From: Candidatus Puniceispirillum sp.
GTDB taxonomy: Bacteria > Pseudomonadota > Alphaproteobacteria > Puniceispirillales > Puniceispirillaceae
Assembly: GCA_016778895.1 (NCBI GenBank)
Contig: JADHOR010000016.1
Span: forward strand, 1-38,430
Length of the DNA: 38,430 bases
Direction of reading: 5' to 3'
Below are positions 33,349-38,430 of the stretch, piece after piece. Position numbers and translations under genes: made by a program. Each line of letters opens with the position of its first letter. Position 1 is the stretch's first letter. A model generated the notes under the pieces. That model had not been told where the DNA came from. It saw only the letters and a list, made by a program, of their open reading frames with translations, and made no database searches.

Positions 33349-35139
33349 TTACAGCCAGTCCGGTTGCATCGCCAATACCGGCGCGTCACCATCGGCGATG
33401 GTTCGGGCAAGTGCAAAGAGCTTTGGCAGGTGATGGGTGATATAGATTTGCATCGTGGTGATCTTGGTTGTCATAAAATCATCATTGCCAACCATCCCGG
33501 TTTCTCCAGCGGCGATCGCATCGGCGGCACTGGCGCCGGCGCGTGCCATCAGCCAGCCACCACATAATGTGCCGAGCAGCATCAGATAATTGGTGGCCGC
33601 AGCGGCCGGCCGGCGCGGGCTATTGGCGCTGGCGATAATTTGGGCAACGGTTTTCCGCGCCGTATCATTCGCCGCAAGAACAGCTTTTGCCGCCGAGACA
33701 ATTGCATTGTTCTGATGATGTTCAAGAGCGCTCATGTCGCGGTTGATTTCGTCAAACAGCGCGGTAACTGCGGTACCGTTATCGCGGATTGTTTTGCGGA
33801 AAACCAGATCATTTGCCTGAATTGCAGTGGTGCCTTCATAGATCGGTAGAATACGGGCATCGCGATAATGCTGCGCTGCACCAGTTTCCTCTATAAAACC
33901 CATGCCACCATGAATTTGCAGCGCATCTGAGGTGATTTGCTGGGCACGTTCGGTCATCCAGCCCTTGATCACCGGAATTAACAGGCCAGCTCTAGCATCC
34001 AGTTCGTGCTTGTCACCGGCATGGGCATAGCGCGCCTTATCCATCGCGGCAGCACCAACCATCATCAGTGCGCGCATGGCCTCAATTTCAGATTTCATGC
34101 CACCAAGCAGGCGTAGAATATCCGGGTGATGCACAATAGCATCGCCTTTTTTGCGATCAAACGGCACGCCCTGAACACGGTCACGCGCATAGGCTCTGGC
34201 CTGCTGATACGCGCGCTCGGAAATCGCCAGCCCCTGCAGCCCAACCGCAATCCGCGCATGGTTCATCATGCCGAACATTATGTCGATGCCCTGATTTTCC
34301 TCGCCAACAAGATAACCAACAGCACCGCCTGCCTCACCATATTGCATTACGGCGGTTGGCGAGCCCTTGATGCCCAGCTTTTTCTCAATGGACAGACAGC
34401 GCAGATCATTTGGCTTGGTGAAATTACCCGCTGCATCTGGCAAAAATTTTGGCACGATAAAGACCGAAATACCCTTGATGCCATCGGGCGCATCCGATGT
34501 GCGCGCCAACACCAGATGGACGATATTTTCAGCCATATCATGTTCGCCGTAGGTGATGTAGATTTTTTGGCCGCTAATCAGATAATGATCGCCGTTTGGT
34601 ATGGCGCGGCTTTTAATGCCGGCAAGGTCGGTACCGGCTTGCGGCTCGGTCAAATTCATTGTGCCGGTCCAGCGCCCATCGACCATTGGCGGGATATAGG
34701 TTTGCTGTAATTGGGGGCTGGCCGATTTCTGCAAAGCATAGATCTGACCTTGGGTTAAAAGATGGCACAGGGCAAATGCCATATTTGCCGATTGCCATAG
34801 CTCATTCACCGCAGTGGTCAGCGTCATTGGCAAGTTTTGTCCACCAAAATCAGCCGCGGCTTCCATTGCGGTCCAGCCGCCCCGCCCCATCGCCGCGTAA
34901 GCATCACGAAACCCGTCGGGCGTTATGACCTGCCCATCCTCCAGCCGTTTGGCACCGCTAATATCGCCGCTATGGTTCAATGGTGCAAGTACATCGCCGG
35001 CCAGCCTGCCGGCTTCTTCAAGAACTGCGTCAGCCAGTTCCTGATTTACCTCATTATTGCCGATTTCGTTCATCAGCGCATCAAATTCAATGATCCGCTC
35101 AAACAAAAACTGATAATCTTCCAGGGGCGCTTTATACAT
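33349..35139 (-). CDS. large acyl-CoA dehydrogenase (FadE/DmdC-like, with extra C-terminal domain)
   Basis: 596 residues, longer than the ~380 of classical acyl-CoA dehydrogenases because of a C-terminal helical extension after about 470. The flavin site MNLTEPQAGTDL (161-172) and the catalytic Glu E435 in ILPIYEGTTAIQANDL are present, with IHGGMGFIEETG just before. It oxidises an acyl-CoA to the 2-enoyl-CoA with electrons passed to ETF. This architecture includes long-chain enzymes and DmdC, which acts on methylmercaptopropionyl-CoA in DMSP breakdown; no dmdA, dmdB or dmdD is in the window, so I do not call it DmdC. It is the last gene of a minus-strand set with a thiolase and a fused hydratase/dehydrogenase, and it converges on the preceding dehydrogenase gene with 20 bp between the stops. 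Confidence 0.88.
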   Translation of the reverse strand: MYKAPLEDYQFLFERIIEFDALMNEIGNNEVNQELADAVLEEAGRLAGDVLAPLNHSGDISGAKRLEDGQVITPDGFRDAYAAMGRGGWTAMEAAADFGGQNLPMTLTTAVNELWQSANMAFALCHLLTQGQIYALQKSASPQLQQTYIPPMVDGRWTGTMNLTEPQAGTDLAGIKSRAIPNGDHYLISGQKIYITYGEHDMAENIVHLVLARTSDAPDGIKGISVFIVPKFLPDAAGNFTKPNDLRCLSIEKKLGIKGSPTAVMQYGEAGGAVGYLVGEENQGIDIMFGMMNHARIAVGLQGLAISERAYQQARAYARDRVQGVPFDRKKGDAIVHHPDILRLLGGMKSEIEAMRALMMVGAAAMDKARYAHAGDKHELDARAGLLIPVIKGWMTERAQQITSDALQIHGGMGFIEETGAAQHYRDARILPIYEGTTAIQANDLVFRKTIRDNGTAVTALFDEINRDMSALEHHQNNAIVSAAKAVLAANDTARKTVAQIIASANSPRRPAAAATNYLMLLGTLCGGWLMARAGASAADAIAAGETGMVGNDDFMTTKITTMQIYITHHLPKLFALARTIADGDAPVLAMQPDWL

Positions 35140-35198
35140 AATGCTGGCTCCGTTATCTTCGGCTTTGGTCTGGTACTGTTAGTGGTGCCGCCACTGGA

Positions 35199-36380
35199 TT
35201 AGGGGTTGGCGTCAATGATGACGCTTATGCCCTGACCGCCACCGATACACATGGTTGCCATACCGTAACGGCCATTGATCCGGTGAAGCTCATGCACCAG
35301 CTTGGTCATGATAATTGCGCCGGTAGCACCAACCGGATGGCCCAGCGCAATCGCCCCGCCATTCGGATTGACCCGCGCCGGATCAAACCCCAGCTCACGC
35401 GACACGGCACAGGCCTGTGCAGCAAAAGCCTCATTGCTTTCAATAAGGTCAAGATCATCAATCGTTAGTCCGGCGCGTTGTAGCGCCATCTTGCTTGCCG
35501 GTACCGGCCCCATACCCATGATGCGTGGTGGCACGCCGCCAAATCCATAGGCGACAATCCGTGCCAGTGCAGCCGCCTTGTGCAGCTTTAGCGCACCACC
35601 GCTGGCCAGAACCAACGACGCTGTGCCGTCATTAATCCCTGAGGAATTACCAGCGGTCACCAGCCCGTCCTTGGCAAAGGCAGGACGCAATCCCGCAAGA
35701 CTCTCATTGGTGGTGTCACCGCGAATATATTCATCACGCTCAAAGATAATGGTCTTGCGCCGCTGGGTCAGCTCCAGCGGGGTGATCTGGTCAGTAAAAT
35801 ATCCAGCAGCATCAGCCGCCGCCGCCCGGGCTTGTGATTGCGCGGCAAACGCATCCATATCTTCGCGGCTAATGTTAAAATCGGTGGCGATATTCTCGGC
35901 GGTAATGCCCATGTGGCCCAGCCCGAACGGGTCGTGCAACGCGCCATTCATCATATCGATTACCGCCGCATCACCCATCCGCGCACCCCAGCGCTGAGCT
36001 GGTAGGATATAGGCACCACGGCTCATCACCTCAACCCCGCCAGCAAGTGCCGTGTCACAATCGCCAAGCTGGATTAGTTGGGCGGCACTAACAATGGCCT
36101 GAAGGCCGCTACCGCACAGGCGGTTCACCTGAAAGGCGGGCGCAGTTTCATCAAGACCGGCGCCAATGGAAATACAGCGCGGTGAGTACATATCGCGCGG
36201 CTCGGTGTGGATAACATGACCATAGACAGCGTGCTGAATGGCGTCTGCCGGAACGCCTGATTTGGCAATGGCTTCTTTTGCCACCGGAACCGCAAGCTCG
36301 ATAGGCGAGGTGTCTTTCAGGGTGCCACCATAGCTGCCAATGGCTGATCTCTGTGCCGCCAGAATAAAAATGTCCTTCAT
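35199..36380 (-). CDS. acetyl-CoA acetyltransferase / 3-ketoacyl-CoA thiolase
   Basis: 393 residues. Catalytic C89 (VNRLCGSGLQA), His in GGAIALGHPVGATG and second Cys in ATMCIGGGQG are in place, as is ESNEAFAAQACAVSRELGFD. The overall pattern is of biosynthetic/degradative acetyl-CoA acetyltransferases, distinct from the PcaF-type copy at 22677. It cleaves a 3-ketoacyl-CoA or condenses two acetyl-CoA. It lies between the fused hydratase/dehydrogenase (108 bp upstream) and the acyl-CoA dehydrogenase (59 bp downstream), forming a compact beta-oxidation set. Confidence 0.9.
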   Translation of the reverse strand: MKDIFILAAQRSAIGSYGGTLKDTSPIELAVPVAKEAIAKSGVPADAIQHAVYGHVIHTEPRDMYSPRCISIGAGLDETAPAFQVNRLCGSGLQAIVSAAQLIQLGDCDTALAGGVEVMSRGAYILPAQRWGARMGDAAVIDMMNGALHDPFGLGHMGITAENIATDFNISREDMDAFAAQSQARAAAADAAGYFTDQITPLELTQRRKTIIFERDEYIRGDTTNESLAGLRPAFAKDGLVTAGNSSGINDGTASLVLASGGALKLHKAAALARIVAYGFGGVPPRIMGMGPVPASKMALQRAGLTIDDLDLIESNEAFAAQACAVSRELGFDPARVNPNGGAIALGHPVGATGAIIMTKLVHELHRINGRYGMATMCIGGGQGISVIIDANP

Positions 36381-36474
36381 CGTAATCCTCGATCCATCTC
36401 ATAAATCATCATGCGTAATCAGCATGATTTACCTTCAAAATTGCCAGGCATCTAACGGTGATCCCTCTTAATGA

Positions 36475-36506
36475 CTTGGCCCAATTATTTAAAGCTTGGC
36501 CCAATT
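36475..36506. repeat. 12-bp direct repeat at the 3' end of the fadB-like gene
   Basis: CTTGGCCCAATT occurs at 36475-36486 and 36495-36506, a 20-bp period. The second copy lies in the last codons of the fadB-like gene, the first just beyond its stop (36489-36491). It may be a small tandem duplication that shortened the gene. Confidence 0.65.
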
Positions 36507-38426
36507 TAGCGGGCCACCGCGAAAACCGGGAAAGCCAATGCCGAATAGCATGCCTGCATCGGCACTGTCGGGCGAGTCTACCACGCCCTCATCAACCGCT
36601 TTCTGGCATTCGTCAATCATCGGTGCCAGCATTGATTTCGCAATCGCGTCCATTGAGGCTGCGTCTGCGGGCTGACGTGGCCGGATCGGCCGGTTGCCAT
36701 CCCAATTGTAAAACCCGCTGCCTGATTTCCGCCCAATGGTGCCGGCGGCGCATTTTCCTGCCAGCAAATCCTTGACCGCCGGGGCAATGCCCAGCACAAC
36801 GCCGACATCAAGACAGACATCAAGGCCAATCTGGTCAGCAAGTTCTACCGGCCCCATAGGCATACCAAAATCAACCAGTGACTCGTCTATCAGATCTGCC
36901 GACTGGCCCGCCGCCACCGCTGCAATCGCCTTGAATATATAAGGCAGCAGGGCACGATTGACCAGAAAGCCGGGTACCGACTTACAGCGGATCGGCATTT
37001 TGCCAATTCTGCCAGCAAATTGCATCCCGCGATTGACCATTTCCTGATCGGAAAATTTTGACCAGATCACTTCGACCAGCGGCAACACCGGAACCGGGTT
37101 AAAGAAATGCAACCCGATCAAGCGCTCGGGTGATTTCAATGTGTTGGCGATGTCTTCTAACGGGATAGCTGATGTATTGGTAGCGAGGATTGCGCCCGGT
37201 TTGCTGGCCGCCTCCAGTGCCTGAAATACTGCCTGCTTTACTGCCAGTTTTTCAGCAACTGCCTCAATGATCAGATCGGCGTCGGCAACGCCATGGCCTT
37301 GTTGGTCGGCGTGCAAACGGCCAAGTGCAGCCGCGATCTTATCGGGAGATTTAAGTCTACGTTCAAATAGTTTTGTGGCGCGGTCAATCGCAGAGTCAAT
37401 TGCCGCTGCATTCATGTCGGTTAAGCTGACTTCAAGGCCTGACATGGCGCCAACCGCAGCAATATCACCACCCATCACACCTGCACCAACGACATGAAGT
37501 CGCTCAATGCCACTTTCACCGCGTGCCGATTTCCGCACAGCATCGGTCAGATAATAAACGCGGCGCAGATTTTTAGACGCCGCGCCAACCATTAATTGCG
37601 GAAAGATACCAATCTCGCCGGCTGACATAGCAGCAGCATCATGGCCATAGGTCTCGACATGGTCAATGATAGCAAAGGGCGCCGGCGTATGATCAGCGCG
37701 AGCGCGTCTCAGATAGATTTCGCGTGCCTCTTTAATGGCATCGGTGTCAGCCATGGTATCACGCTGGATATGCGCGGGTTTAACGCGACGGCAGCCAAGC
37801 ATCCATCGGCGCATCGCAGCAGCAAGATCATCAGCGCTGTCAACCATTTCATCGGCAAGGCCGCTGTTGAGGGCATCCTTGCTGCCAACGGGCCGGCCGG
37901 TAAGCATCATATCCAAGACTGATTTGGTGCCAACCCGTCGATAGGCGCGGCCAGTGCCACCATAGCCCGGCATAATGCCGAGATTAATTTCAGGAAATCC
38001 AAGTTTAGTTTTTGGTGATGCGGTAACAAATAGACGATCAAACGCAAGCGAGATTTCCAGCCCGCCCCCTAATGCAATGCCGTCAATGCCAACACAGCTC
38101 GGCACACCCAGACCTGCAATCCGGTTAAATAGCCCATGCACCATCTCCATATGGTCGGCAACATCCTCGGCGGTCTTCAAGGTTTCAAATTCATTGATAT
38201 CGGCGCCATAGACGAAGCCGCCCGGTTTTCCCGAAAGCAAGGCGACGCCATTAATGCTATCATTCTCCTCTAACCAGTCCACCAGCACTGCGAGCTCGCC
38301 TACAGCTGCATGGGTCAAGACATTCACTGATTTTTCACGAAGTTGGATAAACAACCAAGCGATACCATGAACATCGAGGTTTGCCGACCAGTGCAAAAGG
38401 TTGTTTGGGCTATTAGGGCGTGGCAT
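36489..38426 (-). CDS. fadB: fused enoyl-CoA hydratase / 3-hydroxyacyl-CoA dehydrogenase (FadB-like)
   Basis: 645 residues; the ATG at 38424-38426 is four bases inside the window edge, so an earlier start cannot be excluded, although MPRPNSPNNLLHWSANLDVH is a reasonable beginning. The crotonase domain has E124 (ALGGGLEISLAF) and E146 (GFPEINLGIMPGYGG); the dehydrogenase domain starts at VVGAGVMGGDIA near 315 and includes LHFFNPVPVLPLVEVI. It ends at FPGFRGGPLNWAKL, about 30 or more residues earlier than usual relatives, close to a 12-bp direct repeat. The core catalytic parts are complete, so activity is likely. First gene of a minus-strand set with a thiolase and an acyl-CoA dehydrogenase; this is the second such fused enzyme in the window. 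Confidence 0.87.
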   Translation of the reverse strand: MPRPNSPNNLLHWSANLDVHGIAWLFIQLREKSVNVLTHAAVGELAVLVDWLEENDSINGVALLSGKPGGFVYGADINEFETLKTAEDVADHMEMVHGLFNRIAGLGVPSCVGIDGIALGGGLEISLAFDRLFVTASPKTKLGFPEINLGIMPGYGGTGRAYRRVGTKSVLDMMLTGRPVGSKDALNSGLADEMVDSADDLAAAMRRWMLGCRRVKPAHIQRDTMADTDAIKEAREIYLRRARADHTPAPFAIIDHVETYGHDAAAMSAGEIGIFPQLMVGAASKNLRRVYYLTDAVRKSARGESGIERLHVVGAGVMGGDIAAVGAMSGLEVSLTDMNAAAIDSAIDRATKLFERRLKSPDKIAAALGRLHADQQGHGVADADLIIEAVAEKLAVKQAVFQALEAASKPGAILATNTSAIPLEDIANTLKSPERLIGLHFFNPVPVLPLVEVIWSKFSDQEMVNRGMQFAGRIGKMPIRCKSVPGFLVNRALLPYIFKAIAAVAAGQSADLIDESLVDFGMPMGPVELADQIGLDVCLDVGVVLGIAPAVKDLLAGKCAAGTIGRKSGSGFYNWDGNRPIRPRQPADAASMDAIAKSMLAPMIDECQKAVDEGVVDSPDSADAGMLFGIGFPGFRGGPLNWAKL

Positions 38427-38430
38427 GAAT

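Noticed and set aside
33349-35139. Naming the large acyl-CoA dehydrogenase dmdC.
   Set aside because: The architecture fits, but FadE-like paralogues share it and no other DMSP demethylation gene is in the window.
36409-36427. Small inverted repeat TCATGC / GCATGA upstream of the acetyl-CoA acetyltransferase gene.
   Set aside because: Six base pairs only, common by chance in AT-rich spacers; no supporting context.

Overview
The window looks like chromosomal DNA of an aerobic, heterotrophic alphaproteobacterium, and the gene mix suggests a marine one. It holds catabolic and transport genes: a TAXI-type TRAP receptor remnant, a branched-chain amino acid type ABC transporter, two beta-oxidation sets, a TfdA/TauD dioxygenase, TauE/SafE, CoxG, a creatinase and an N-carbamoyl amino acid hydrolase. 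A SAR116-like or Rhodospirillales-like origin is an impression from gene content, not a measurement. No rRNA, tRNA, phage, IS element or CRISPR array was recognised. The first ~4.4 kb is visibly more AT-rich than the rest.

Layout. 1-2884 (+): tail of an RraA-family aldolase, a gamma-glutamyltransferase without signal peptide and a D-2-hydroxyacid dehydrogenase, tightly packed. 3169-7222: MFS transporter (+), TauE/SafE permease (-), TfdA-type dioxygenase (-) and a divergent LysR regulator (+). 7283-9865: a C-terminal remnant of a TAXI receptor that keeps its terminator, an aldehyde dehydrogenase (+) and a stand-alone CoxG (-). 10029-13901: a creatinase (-) divergent from a glycine amidinotransferase-like enzyme (+), which is followed by a DegT-type aminotransferase (+). 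13969-15276 (-): an O-acetylhomoserine sulfhydrylase gene interrupted by an in-frame TAA at codon 37. 15688-19255 (+): D-malate/tartrate dehydrogenase, NfsA-type nitroreductase, membrane-anchored glutamate synthase-like FMN protein.

19567-28565: a catabolic module. The minus-strand run livK-livH-livM-livG-livF is followed 33 bp later by a 3-oxoadipyl-CoA-type thiolase. A PaaG-type isomerase/hydratase converges on the thiolase with overlapping stop codons, and a fused enoyl-CoA hydratase/3-hydroxyacyl-CoA dehydrogenase is divergent from paaG. Together they suggest uptake and CoA-dependent degradation of an aromatic-derived or dicarboxylic acid. 28764-30960: a HupE/UreJ-type membrane protein divergent from an exported DUF4198 protein, probably metal-related. 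31080-33328 (+): M20 carbamoylase/hydantoinase-type hydrolase and a 3-hydroxyisobutyrate-dehydrogenase-like enzyme. 33349-38426 (-): a second beta-oxidation set of fused hydratase/dehydrogenase, thiolase and large acyl-CoA dehydrogenase.

The most unusual locus is the creatinase / amidinotransferase / DegT cluster. It makes and breaks guanidino groups from one divergent promoter region that carries a 14-bp tandem repeat. Its substrate is not known. Other points worth attention are the metY nonsense codon, the livK-livH intercistronic hairpin, the TAXI remnant, and the short 3' end of the fused fadB-like gene beside a 12-bp direct repeat.
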